In this document: positions 1 through 12,300 of the stretch, piece by piece | Numbering within the stretch: position 1 is the first letter of the stretch | How the letters are laid out: each line of letters begins with the position of its first letter | Program-made: the position numbers and the translations under genes | Assembly (NCBI RefSeq): GCF_964199755.1 | Contig: NC_133897.1 | Coordinates: 134,420,125 to 134,484,124, forward strand | DNA: 64,000 nucleotides | Direction: 5' to 3' | Source of the DNA: Larus michahellis | Lineage: Eukaryota; Chordata; Aves; Charadriiformes; Laridae | Notes under the pieces: generated by a model | What the model was told of the DNA's origin: nothing | Databases searched by the model: none | What the model saw: the letters and a program-made list of their open reading frames with translations, nothing else

Positions 1-3000
1 CTATGGAATGGGATGGTCAGCACAAAGTGGAAAAAGGATAGATATGGAAAGGCTTTGTGAAAAAAAATGGAGCTCACGCAGGGCTCTCAAGCAGCAAGGG
101 TATCAGCTACACAGAAAGGCTTTAGGACTGAACTTCTGAAGTGAAGGATGTGCCAGGACAGTAGTAGTTTCTCAGGTCAGGTAAACCTACCGGAGCCAGT
201 TTCAAAATACCTTGCTTAGATATAGCTGTGCTTGAAGTTTGAGTGACCTAGTGGTAAAATCTCAGTTTTAACTACCTGTTATTACCCCTCCCACTAGACT
301 TATCATCATTATGATCGTGCTGCTGTTATCATCATTAGTCTCCCATGCATACTGGAATTGGTATGCAGCAAATTACTACCTCCCTTGAGCCTCCTCAGAC
401 ACAGACCTGAAGGACACCGCATTACAGAAGCAGAGGCAGTCCCTTTGACTACCTGCCCTCAGCTTCGCTATTACACATGTTGGCTCCCAGTCTGGGAGAT
501 CTTGACAGGACAGCACATCCCTGAACATCTGAACATATGCCACTTCAGAAATGACTGCTTAGGTAGAGTCACCACTGAACTTCATGGAACCATGAATAAA
601 CATCTAGAAGTACTTGAATTCACTAGCTTAATGGGAACTTGGGTCTGTCACGCAGAACTGAAGACAGAGCAGTGGCTGCTCATCTACTGATGAACTAGTT
701 GCCACTTCTCATCTCTAAAGATATAATAGGGAGTGTCTATGGAGCTAGTTGTTAAATCTTTAGTGAAAACTTCCTGAGTGAGCATTTCTAGATTAATCTT
801 TTAAGGTGACAGTCATCCCAGTGCAAAGAGACAAAAAGAAAAGACCGGGCATCACTTAGGCAACAGATAAGTACAACACTGAGAGCTTAACCTTCATATA
901 TGGAGGTTAATGTCAGGCTTAATGAACATCCCTGAAAGATCAATGAAGAACATTCAAATTCAGTCCTAAGAAATATTAATAATAATGATCTAGGAAAAAG
1001 TGGAAATGAAAGGTCAGAATTCTAAATAATGTCGTCAAGGAAGGAGATCAAGAGTAGCAGAGAGAAGCTGTTCAGTGATTACACATGCTGTCAGAGCCAT
1101 TATCAGACGTGCTCCGGAAAGGGCAACTGTGATAGAGCTGTAAGCTGAACTAAATTTATGTTATTCTGTTAAATTATTCCCCTCTCCTCCATCTTATTTT
1201 TCAAAAATTAAACACTGTATTCTATGTGGCGCTGTTAGACCCATGCCAGGAGTCTGCAATCAGAGGTTATTCTAGAGGGGTAAAAACAGATGAAAGGTGT
1301 ACCCTGAAAGGGTAGATGTGCATAAGCAGTGGAGATTTTCCACTTGTAATGATGGTTTGCAGGCCCTGTAAGAAAACTACAAAGGATGTCTGTTTTCAGA
1401 CTTTATGACAGAATGATATAAACTTCTTTCTTACTATATAATGAAATTCTGTCTTCACTCTTGCAAGTACTGACTCAGCTCTAATAATGACAAAAGCGGA
1501 GGCTGAGGTTAGAGTACCTGACCTGACTGGAGACTGATGTCTTATTTATTTCTCAGTAATAGTTTTAGGATAATTTTAAATTGGTACCGAGGTCTAATTT
1601 TAGTAACTGGTAATTAATTTTTCCATGACCTTAGGCATGCATTTGCAAACACATACAATACATCTATTCTTACATAATTTTCAGTGTTGCAGAACTATTA
1701 AGATAAAGACATTAGCCAGTAAGTCCTACCCTGTTATCTGTAACAAAATATCTTGCTGCTTTGCTGAACTTTTTCAGTGTGGCCTGTTGAAACCTCACAT
1801 TCAAAGTAACAGACTTCTAAATCTGCCAGACTGTTCATGATGTGAGCTGTGACACACCAGGAAACATTTTGAGCACAGAATTGCCAGCAGGCAGGTGTGA
1901 GCTCAATACAGTCCTCTCTGCAGAGCAGCACAATGTAGAATCGTGGGCCAGAAGCAAGAGGTGGTGCTTGTAACTGGGAAATCCCGGGGACACGATGAAG
2001 GGAGACAACAAAGAGACCAGAGACAGAGATGCTGTCTCATGGCCTTGTTCTGCAGTGTCTAGCAAGGAACAGCAGTGGCAGCTGCTGAAGGCAGTGCCAT
2101 GGTGCTGTACTGGTAAGTGCTATTACTAGCTGGTAAAATATCCTTGTACCAATGTAAAAATGTGCTTCTCCTTTGCATTGCTAAAGGAAAGTATAATGGC
2201 CCGTTCCCCTAAATACCTACAGACTGATGTCCTGACTATTCTTCAAATTCCTCGTGTGATAATGCTTATAGTTGGAAGGCAGCTCAATTTGTAGTGTTGT
2301 CTTTGCTGCTCCGACGAGCATCTCGTTTGGATGGTCCCAGGTGTCAAGAACAGGACACGCACAGATTTAGGCAGATGTACAAGACAGTGCTCCTACTGAG
2401 CAAAACTTTTTGTTCTATTCAGTTGCAAACTCAATATCACAATCTGAAGACTGTCGACAGTCAAGGATGCCGCTGATTTAAACTGATTTCCGTAAACTTC
2501 CCATCGAGCCTACAATTATGTCTTCCACTTTCATGGGCTTACTCCCTGAGAGAAACGAAAACCTCCATGATCTGACCTTCTGCTTCTGCCAGTGTGGCTG
2601 TGACTCGGTGGATTGTCTGGGCGCAAGCTGGGAGCTCTGTGCTGCAGGCTAAGGGCACTTTCATGGAAGATACAGCACGGCCTGCTGGCTACAGCACTTG
2701 GTAGCTCTCAGGGTTCTCTGAAGAAGCCAGACCAACTCCAGCTATATAACTGCCCAAATCTAGATCTAGACACCTCTTTCCCAAGAGCAGATGCTTCTGA
2801 GAATATTTAGCTAAGTGCCCAAGAAACTTGATCTAGTTCTCCAGGAACTTATCAGAAGTCTTTCAAAAGCTGAATGGTGACTACTTTTTCTGAGTTTTTT
2901 TCTAAAGCCAGAGCTAGAGAAGAATATGTAACAGTCTGATGAATTTCAGTGCCTATGGAAGCTACAGATTTGAAAAGTAATGAGACAATATTGCTGTCTG

Positions 3001-6000
3001 TTATTTAAATGGTCTAGATCCTACCCTAGCTCCCACCCTGGAACAAAAACTAAGGAACAACATTGTTAATACAGTTTTACCTGATTGAAACCTGTATTAA
3101 CCAAATATGCTGCATTTGCTGTTAGATATGGCTCAACTGAACTTTCCCTGAGCAGTTACACTTTAGTGTGATCCTCATGTATACTTTTTCTCTGCTTTAT
3201 ATAAAAGTAACACTGGCACATCAGTTATGTCAGGAGCCTTTTCACAGTATCAGTTGTTGAAGAACTGCAAGGAACAATTTGAAGCCTATTCCATTACACC
3301 TTTCTTTTCTGCCTCAATTTGTGTGCTCATTCTATGCAGAAATCCTCACGGTGCTGGTAATAATGAGTAATGAGATGAATGCACAGGAAAAAAAAGGCCA
3401 CATTTTAGTGGCAATTTAATCCTGGGAAACGACTACATTTTCAGATTGCTACCAGGTTTTGCCCCCACAAAAATCAGAAACAAAAGTATCTGGAGCAGCC
3501 TGGTAAGACTGCATTGTTAACTCAAGGAATATTTTACTATTCATTGCCTCAGCAGCAGATTCAAATGTTTCATATCCAGCCCCTAAGAAAGGAATTTAAA
3601 TATGTCCATTCTTTTAGAAGCATTTTGCAATTTATACAGAAATATTTTTAAAGTTTAATAAGAGTTGGATCTTTATGTGTTTTTGCAGAGCCATGGATAA
3701 ATGACATAAACTGCCAGAATCTCCCATTTAAACAGAATATTGTTTATATTCTGAAATGCAGATTAAATATATCAAGAATTATATAGCTAAACTGTGGTCT
3801 TAGACTGACTACCTGGAGCATGCAAAATTTTCCAGGCATTTCAGTCCAGAATACAGTTCCAGAAATGTGTCCACAACACAGGAACTTTTGCTGGTAAAGA
3901 TTCAGTCAGTGGAGGTTTTATTTACTCTTCTGTACCAGCATAGCTGGCTGAGCAGATTGCTACAGGCTTTCTTATAAAATCAGTGCTTCTGTTAATTTAA
4001 GGTGTATCTGGTCTATGAGGATTTACCAGCATAATACTATCTGCAAAGTGTTCATTATGTAGACTCAGAATACACAGTCCCTTTTTTTTCTTCTTTTTCT
4101 CATAGTCGCTATTGTTCTTCCTAGTGATCCCCTGCCATTCTTTGCCTAATGAGTTGTAAAATTTAATCAATTGCAATAATTAAAACATACTGTGCGTGGA
4201 ATGATGCACAACTTTAATTACACAACAAAGTCCAAGACAAACAAAAGCTTGAGATACTTACATGAGAAGAAACCAAAATACTTTCTTTTGCTGCATTTTT
4301 TTTTCACCAAAAACAGACTCATGCTTATAGGTGATATGTATCAAACACTAAAAATTCCAGGTGTGCTATTCTGTAGATTTTATTCAAATAGCTGACAGAG
4401 TTCAGGCTTCCGTGTTACCAGCATATGAATGAATGGCTGGAACAAACAGATAGATGGTTGTTGTCAATAAAACACCCTGGGTGGCAACTCTGAACAACAA
4501 AGTTTTGTATTCAAGACATAAAATGCGCGGAGTTTTTTTAGCAGTGTGACACAGTGTAAGAAGGGGTGCTATACATTGACTCACCTCTTTTCTAGGATCT
4601 TTTGTATGCTGGTGAACATTTAGGTATAAAATGAATTTTCTATGACAAGACTGAAATGCCAGTGTTTCCTAACTAAAACCAGTCTGATGACAATCAGGCA
4701 GATCCATTCTCATGATTTTATTTTTCAAGAACAACACATGTCAAGTAACTGTGTCCTTGTATTGTACAGCTTTTTCCTATGCTGTTATTTACATTGTGAT
4801 GCTGGCCCAACAAGGAAGCAATCAGTTTGACAGAAACTGCAAGCTCAACAATTCAGATCTGTGCCATGTTTATTTCCTCTTTGAATTCTGAAAGTATAAT
4901 TATGTTACTGAGTACGTTGGAGAAGTTGAGCATGCACTAATTATTTCACAATAATTTCAGTGAAGTGGAGAACCTAGTATACTTTATTTAAGCTTCAAAC
5001 TTTTTCACAGTGAAATCCGATATAGGCAACTTTCACAGTTTGAAAGGTAGTTATTGCTCTCCAACAGTGTGGCCTTTTGTGTGCCTCTGTCCTAGCTACA
5101 GGACCTCACTGATTTCATTATTCAGCCCTGCCTAGGTATGCAGTGTTATTGCCTTCATTCTTTACTAAGATTGGCTTCTTTTGCTGTTGTTTTAAAGGGA
5201 TGTATAGCCCTTCTAAATAGGATAGATTAACCAGAGTATGTTTTCTGAATGGGCTGTATGAAGGATGAAGACAGGTGGTCCACAACTCATTTGGCAGGAG
5301 AAATAAATGGATCTTATTCCTCCAATAAATACAGCCAAAAAGAAAACAAAAAAAAAGGCAGAAGCAGCACTGGTAGGGAAAGATACAAATCTGTTTGGAG
5401 TACTTCAAAATATGAAAGGTGCTACCTGTTCTGTACTATTATTAGCTGAAAAAGGCCAAAGATAGCACGTGAGTACAAGATGGTGCCAAATACGGACCCT
5501 CACACCATAAGCAGTTTCAGTTTGTGCTTAGAGAGCTGTATTTGTCCTTAGTAACCCCTAGATGAAACAGGCTTACTGCTATTTTTCTCAACGTTAGAGT
5601 GAGGTGGCCTTTCCATTTCTGGAGCTGTTATCGCCACTGTGATGAATCTCTCTCCATATATTCATCACAGCTGCATTCTGCTTAGCTGAAGCTTACCCAG
5701 TCGTCTTGGCTATTACAGCAATTTTGTCAGACTTAGTGTGTCCTTGGAAGTACACCAAACATCACCAAATCTATTTAACAGTACCATTTCTGAGAAATGA
5801 GAGCGAATGCTTTTACGAATGAGCTTAAACTGAGCTTTAAAACAGAAAACAATTTATTTTAGTGTTTCTAATAGAAACCTGGATTTACTTAAGACTTCTA
5901 ACCAAAGCAATATATTTTTTTCAAAGTAAAGTTTTATAATAGTTTTTGCATCACTTTAACACTTCACACACTATCTCAAAGCTGCCCATATTCCTTTGAG

Positions 6001-6916
6001 TATAAATAACTAAACTTTGTGTCAAAACCATTACGTTCTCTGATAGATTCATTCCTTTTCTCATAATATTCATTCTGTAAATGAGAATCACCAGCTACGA
6101 CAGGAAAAATTGAAGGCTGTGAGGTATGGACGTGCCTGAACTTTAGCAAAATGAATGACAAAATATTTCAGAAAACCTACCTCCTGGGACAGAAATTGAA
6201 ACATTATTTCTAGGAAGCATTTGTCTACTTAAACATTTTAATCATGATGAGAAACTGGGCTCACCTTCATACTACTGCTTACTTTTTAACATCTTGCTCT
6301 CAACCTAATTCAGGGCCAATACCTTCAATTCTTGTAGCAGCTGAAATTTGTCTAGACATGACAATTCGGCAGGACTAGTCTCCTGAACAATGCTGCTCGT
6401 TTATTTTTATGAACTTTGACTTTCGTCTCATAAATTTACACAAGGCTAGGAAGGTGTGCCCTATGGAGTACTAAATAGACAGCTTACACACGGTATTTCC
6501 TAATCGCTTCTCCACACTGTGTAAAGTTTTACGTAATTAAACTTAATGCAGAAAATTAATAATGTTCTGCACATTAGCAGAAACTTTATACCCTTCACTT
6601 GGTAACTTGCAATAAAAAATATCACCTCCCATTGTAATCTAAAAATGGTAAGACAAGTCATGGCTTGCTTTCTGAAATGAACTGTCTTACTGTAGGCAGT
6701 AAAACTATCAGGTTTTGACCGTGTCCAAGAGGATTCTAATGTTTTCTCTCTGTGCAAAAATCAAAACATCAAAAAAAAATAATGAATGCAGCAGCCAAAG
6801 CAGCTGCCACCATTCTGAGTTTATTTGACACACGCACACTTGAAAGGATTTAAGCAAGCCCTGACAAATACACTTGTTATCAGTCTAACCAAAACATTGT
6901 TTATTTTGTTTTACAG
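1..6916 (+). other. KCNB2: Last intron of KCNB2 (3' part)
   Basis: AT-rich noncoding sequence leading to the acceptor TTTTACAG that ends at 6916. Open frames here are short, use non-ATG starts or lack protein-like composition, and I see no splice-consistent exon. No CR1, LTR or tandem repeat was recognised. The upstream KCNB2 exons (T1 tetramerisation domain and N-terminus) must lie outside the window. Confidence 0.8.
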
Positions 6917-9079
6917 ATTTTGGCCATTGTGTCCATTCTGTTCATCGTACTGTCCACTATTGCTTTGTCTCTTAACACACTGCCAGAGCTTCAAGAAATA
7001 GATGAATTTGGGCAGCCAAATGACAACCCTCAGCTAGCACACGTTGAAGCTGTGTGTATTGCTTGGTTTACCATGGAGTACCTTTTGCGTTTTCTGTCCT
7101 CACCAAATAAGTGGAAGTTCTTCAAAGGCCCATTAAATGTCATTGACTTACTGGCTATCTTGCCATACTATGTCACCATTTTCCTCACAGAGTCCAATAA
7201 AAGTGTCCTGCAGTTCCAAAACGTCAGACGTGTGGTTCAGATATTTCGTATTATGAGGATCCTAAGGATTCTTAAGCTCGCCAGACACTCAACAGGCCTT
7301 CAATCTTTAGGTTTTACGCTCAGGCGGAGTTACAATGAATTGGGCTTGTTGATATTATTTTTAGCCATGGGAATAATGATATTTTCAAGTCTTGTGTTCT
7401 TTGCTGAAAAGGATGAGGATGCTACAAAATTTACCAGTATCCCTGCATCATTCTGGTGGGCAACAATCACTATGACTACTGTAGGATACGGTGACATTTA
7501 TCCTAAGACATTATTAGGTAAAATAGTTGGAGGACTTTGCTGTATTGCTGGAGTGCTGGTCATAGCCCTGCCCATACCAATTATTGTGAACAATTTCTCA
7601 GAGTTTTATAAGGAACAGAAAAGACAGGAGAAGGCAATTAAAAGGAGAGAAGCACTTGAGCGAGCTAAAAGAAATGGCAGCATTGTCTCCATGAACCTGA
7701 AAGATGCCTTTGCTCGCAGTATGGAAATGATAGACGTAGCAGTAGATTCAGGTAAGCCTGGAGAAGCAGCCAATCCAAAGGAGACACCTGATGACAACCA
7801 CCTGTCCCCAAGCCGGTGGAAATGGGCCAGAAGGACAATGTCTGAAACAAGCTCAAACAAGTCTTATGAGAACAAATACCAAGAAGTTAGTCAACAAGAC
7901 TCCCACGAGCAATTAAACAATGCTGCAGCATCCTCCAGCCCGCAGCACCTCAGTGCCCAAAAACTGGAGATGTTGTATAATGAAATTACTAAAACTCAGT
8001 CTCAGCCTAATCTTAATGCTGGTTACCAAGACCAGTCAGCAAAGCCACCTGTGTATGAAGAAGAAATAGAAATGGAAGAAGTTACAGGTCAGAGAGATCC
8101 ATTGCCAGCTGGACCTACGGACATCATAACAGACATGAGAAGCACATCCAGTATTGACAGTTTTGCCAGTTGTGCGACCGACTTCACGGAAACAGAGAGG
8201 TCTCCCCTTTCTCTGTTTCCTGGCTCTCACTTTCAAATGAGATTTCCAGCTGATGCTGTTAACCTGGAAGACAACCAAAGAGTAAGGAGTTCTCAGTTTA
8301 TACCATTCACAAAAGACAGAATGTTTTCTCCAACTGATGTCACCTTTGACTATAATCCAATCGACAGAGCTCTTGTCAGTGACGGCAGTGGATCGCAGAC
8401 TGTTTTGCATGGTCATTTGCATTTAGATACTGCCATGGAAAGCCCCAAAAGTTCCCTGAAAGGTAGCAACCCATTAAAATCTAGATCCCTTAAAGTTAAC
8501 TTTAAAGACAATAGAGGTGGTGCTCCACAAACTCCACCGAGCACTGCAAGGCCACTGCCAGTAATGGCAGGAGCAGACTTCACACAGGCCACCCCTCAGC
8601 ACATCAGCACCATTCTCCTAGAAGAAAATTCACCCCAAGGTGAACGACCTCTACTTGGTGCTGACGCATCAGCACTTTGTCAGGGACCTGTTAAAAAATC
8701 ATCCCCTCTCTTTCCCAAACAAAAGATTTTCACTTTCCCTTCAAAAGAGAGGAGGAGCTTCACTGAAATAGACACTGGAGAAGAAGAAGAGTTTATGGAG
8801 TTACATGGTATAAAACAGGAAAAGCAACAGGATGTCAAGACAAATTGCTGTGGGGATAAACACAGTGATGGCAACCATTTAACAGAGGAGCCACAGGTCA
8901 GCTCTTCACCCAAAAGCATGAGCCACAACTGTACCCAAGACATTTACCATGCTGTGGGTGAGGTAAAGAAAGACAGTAACCAAGAAGGCCACAAAATGGA
9001 AAACCACTTATTTGCCCCAGAAATTCATTCAAGTCCAGGAGAAACTGGTTACTGTCCGACACGTGAAACTAGCATGTGA
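6917..9079 (+). CDS. KCNB2: KCNB2 final coding exon (Kv2.2 voltage-gated K+ channel, S1 to C-terminus)
   Basis: Kv2.2 is a plasma-membrane delayed-rectifier potassium channel subunit of neurons and muscle, acting as a tetramer. This exon encodes 720 residues and the stop. It enters in phase 0 after a TTTTACAG acceptor, at the start of S1 ([13 protein letters not shown]). S2 follows, then S3, then the arginine-rich S4 (about 7231-7284, [13 protein letters not shown]), S5, the selectivity filter TVGYGD at 7478-7495, and S6 with the PIP gating bend ([11 protein letters not shown]). The long cytoplasmic tail contains the proximal clustering signal (about 8141-8200, [17 protein letters not shown]), which in Kv2 channels acts as a phospho-FFAT motif binding ER VAP proteins. 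Human Kv2.2 has 911 residues, so about 190 N-terminal residues lie in exons upstream of the window. KCNB2 rather than KCNB1 is chosen from the tail sequence and from TERF1 next door. The frame is intact. Confidence 0.97.
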   Translation: MLAIVSILFIVLSTIALSLNTLPELQEIDEFGQPNDNPQLAHVEAVCIAWFTMEYLLRFLSSPNKWKFFKGPLNVIDLLAILPYYVTIFLTESNKSVLQFQNVRRVVQIFRIMRILRILKLARHSTGLQSLGFTLRRSYNELGLLILFLAMGIMIFSSLVFFAEKDEDATKFTSIPASFWWATITMTTVGYGDIYPKTLLGKIVGGLCCIAGVLVIALPIPIIVNNFSEFYKEQKRQEKAIKRREALERAKRNGSIVSMNLKDAFARSMEMIDVAVDSGKPGEAANPKETPDDNHLSPSRWKWARRTMSETSSNKSYENKYQEVSQQDSHEQLNNAAASSSPQHLSAQKLEMLYNEITKTQSQPNLNAGYQDQSAKPPVYEEEIEMEEVTGQRDPLPAGPTDIITDMRSTSSIDSFASCATDFTETERSPLSLFPGSHFQMRFPADAVNLEDNQRVRSSQFIPFTKDRMFSPTDVTFDYNPIDRALVSDGSGSQTVLHGHLHLDTAMESPKSSLKGSNPLKSRSLKVNFKDNRGGAPQTPPSTARPLPVMAGADFTQATPQHISTILLEENSPQGERPLLGADASALCQGPVKKSSPLFPKQKIFTFPSKERRSFTEIDTGEEEEFMELHGIKQEKQQDVKTNCCGDKHSDGNHLTEEPQVSSSPKSMSHNCTQDIYHAVGEVKKDSNQEGHKMENHLFAPEIHSSPGETGYCPTRETSM

Positions 9080-9300
9080 CTAGTTACAAAAGCAATAAAA
9101 ATACTTTTTCTTAAAACACAGTTAGTAATGCCTATGAACTGAAACATGGAAAGCCTCAAAAAAGTGCATAAAATGTTATTTTTGCATGGCATGAAAAGTT
9201 GTTTAGTTTAAATACTGTTTAATTTAAAAAAAAAAGACTGCTTTTTGTAACAAACTGAAAAAAATGGGGAAAAATGACTCAAGAACAGTGAATAAAATAT
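9080..9300 (+). terminator. KCNB2: KCNB2 3'UTR start with candidate poly(A) signals
   Basis: Sequence after the KCNB2 TGA. AATAAA hexamers occur at 9094-9099 (15 nt after the stop, probably too close) and 9291-9296 (better placed). More A-rich hexamers lie downstream, for example near 9940, so the true 3' end could be well beyond 9.3 kb. Transcript data are needed to fix the end. Confidence 0.5.
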
Positions 9301-12300
9301 AGAGAGCTCTGTTAGGAGCCAGTGTTCTGCAACATCTGACATTTTTGATCCTTTCACTTCTGATTGTAGACAGATTTTGAACTCTTTTAACTTTTTTTTG
9401 TTTTCTTGGTTATAAAGAATTTTAGAATTTGCACATGAAAGGATGAAATGTCAGTGCATGCATTCATAAAGATGTGAAACAAGGTGCTCTGAGCTTGCAA
9501 AATGCATATATTTGTAAATAGTTTGGGGTTGGGGGGAAAGCTACTGTTAACAAGGATTTATGGAAAAAGCATTTCCTGGGACACAGGTACTTCCTTCACA
9601 GCGTGCTGCCTGGAGGTTTTGTACAGACTTATGTTGCAAAATTGCAACTTCTACTTAAAGCATCTCACGTATCTTGCTTTCTGTTAAAAAGCTCATGAGT
9701 ATATCTGTTAATTAAGGACTACAGTATTTTAGTTCATCTGTGCTGTAAATCATGATGGTTTGGTTTTTTTATTTGCATAACTTTAGGTATTGCGTTTGTC
9801 AGTTTAATTAATGATTCTGTGAGGAAAAGCAAAGATTTAATGACCAGAACTTGAAGCATTTGATATTTTTATAGAAAACTGCCAACAATTCATAACTAAG
9901 AAAAAAAAAGGTTTTGTTTTAAAATGTTCCATTTTAAAATAAAAAAAAAAAATACAAGAGTTATTTCTGTGGCAATAAATAGTGCCAAATGGCTACATAG
10001 ACATATCCAAAAGTTCTCAATCTCTTAGAATATTTCTCTTAACTTGGTATTAAAAAAAAATATTACCCACATTCTTTTTTTTCCTTTGATTTAACAATAT
10101 TTGCTTCCACATGATCTTTGAGCTCTCTTTCCCTTTTCTTTACATGCAGTGCCCATACTTCAATAATGGCAACGTTGTTGAAGCCCTGATGGTGTAAGGG
10201 ATAAGACACAAGCTTTGTAGAGGGTAGAAGTTGTACCTTTTATTATCACAAATCATATAGCTGGACAAAGCAGGCTTCCAGTGACTTGCCCCAGGTCTTC
10301 CATGCCCCGAAGCTTATCTGTTTTTTAGTTCAATCATTTGGACTGACAGAAGGTATCACCTGACTCACCAACTTTGCCTCAACCCACCCGCCCATGGCTG
10401 TTCCAAAAGCAAAGTATAGGCTTTCCCCTATACTTAAATAAAGGGAAATGTCAATCCTGCCAAAGCATCTTTGGTTTCTCTATTCTCCAGCTTTGTAAGA
10501 GAGATGCTGAACCAAAGCCTTCATTACAAAGTACCCATCTAACAACTGTCTGAAAAAAGCTGTCATTTTTTTATCCAGCACCAACAGCTTCCTATGCTAT
10601 AATACATAGCATGTCCTACAAAATGTTCTCTTTTTTCTTTTCTTTTTTTTTTTAATTAGGAAAAAAAAATAGAGGTATTTTTTTGCTGTCCTCTGATTTT
10701 CTTCTGAAATTGGATACTCCCAACAGTTGGGTAAGAGCAGCAGTCCAGCCTTGCAGCTAATAGACAGAGGGTCCTGCAGTTAAAAGTCTGAGAAGGTGTT
10801 TAGAAATTCCAGCATCAGTTCCCTGCTGCTCCAGGGACTTGTTGCCAGAGACTGGGTCTCTCACTTTCCCGTGCACGGAAAAGAGTGAACGCTTCTTCCA
10901 GGTTAGCACTGTAACAGCAAGTGTTGCAAAGACACTGAGACAGCAAGAACGGAAGCCTTAAAAGCACTTTAGATCAACCAACACATGGTTTGTAACAACA
11001 GGCTTCCACCTCCTATATTGGACCTAAGTTAATTTTTACTTAAATATCATTTTCTGTCACTTAAATGTGTAAAAGTCAGGCACCTAATGCATGTAATGTA
11101 AAAGAGCAACCATTTTTGTTGCAACATTGCCCTCTGCTTGAAATGGCTGGGCTGATGCCACAGACCTCACTCAAGCCTGGCCCATGGAAAAGAGGCAAGT
11201 TTGAAAATCCCCAAAATATGGATTCTGGTGGCTGAGCCAAACAATGAGCACAGCACAATCCTTCGGTTTAAAAAACAAATTAAAATTAAAAGTTTTCTAT
11301 ATTTCCTTAAGTTTTATAACTTCCATAACAAGTTAATGTAGAGGTGTCCCTTCAGTCATTTGAAAAACTGGGAACATAATGTTATTTTTTCTGAAAAATG
11401 TCTGGTCATTAATTCTCAAAATAAAAGTGATTTTTTTTGTTCTCAGTTGCAGTTCATTGCAACTTGTTGCTGCATTCAGTTTTACCTATTTATATGGCAT
11501 TCTGCTTAAAATTTTTCAATCATGTTGTGTCTCACTGTTCCAAACCGTAGCTCTTGAGTATTTTATAGTCATTAATCTTCTATTTTTATTTTTATTTTTT
11601 TCTTCCTAGATATTTTCAGTGACTAAAACTAAATGCCAGTCAATTTTTATATGCCTAAAGTGTTGGTCTGTATTTTCTATGTGCAGTTTTATGAAATCAC
11701 GTGGGCCTGTTCAATCTGCCTTTACATTCTAGTGAACTAATGAAGACCAAATTAAGTCCAAATGGGATCTGATCCCATGCTCTGGATCCACAGAAAAATC
11801 CCATTCAAGATAATGATGTTGTTCTGGCAAGACCGAGGTCTGTGTTGTGTTCCTACCGTGTGCTTTTTCTCCCCGGTGACCCTTACTCTTTGGAAAAGCC
11901 CCCTCAGATCTGTGCCACTTGGTGCAAAGGGAGGAGTCCAGCCATAGGGAACATATTGCAGGAGCAGATATTTGAGTCTTTAAGCTCTTCTGAGCTAAAC
12001 TTTATGCAAACCTGGTTCTGTCCTATTAAAATCACTAATTCAATAGTGGTGAAATCAAAGCCTCAATCCCTGAAACGAATGGGAGCCTGATGGAAAAAGG
12101 GACTGACTGAAATATAAATGAGGGTGGCAAGAGTCTCTCTCTCTTGATTAAAATCAACAGGAGCTTTAACTATATAAATCAGATAAGAAGGCCAGGCCCT
12201 TATTGACTGACGTTTTTTAAATGTTTTCAGAGAAGCACATTTATTTTGAAATTGTACAAGCAAAGGAAATGCAATTCTCTTTGTTAACAGATGTTTGGGG

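Noticed and set aside
358-690. 110-codon frame on + in the KCNB2 intron
   Set aside because: Starts with a non-ATG codon, no splice context and no recognised family.
8036-8422. 128-codon frame on -
   Set aside because: Antisense shadow of the KCNB2 coding exon.
10170-10240. tRNA- or SINE-like phrase (GATGGTGTAAGGGATAAG)
   Set aside because: No cloverleaf, no A/B-box pair at the right spacing and no SINE tail.
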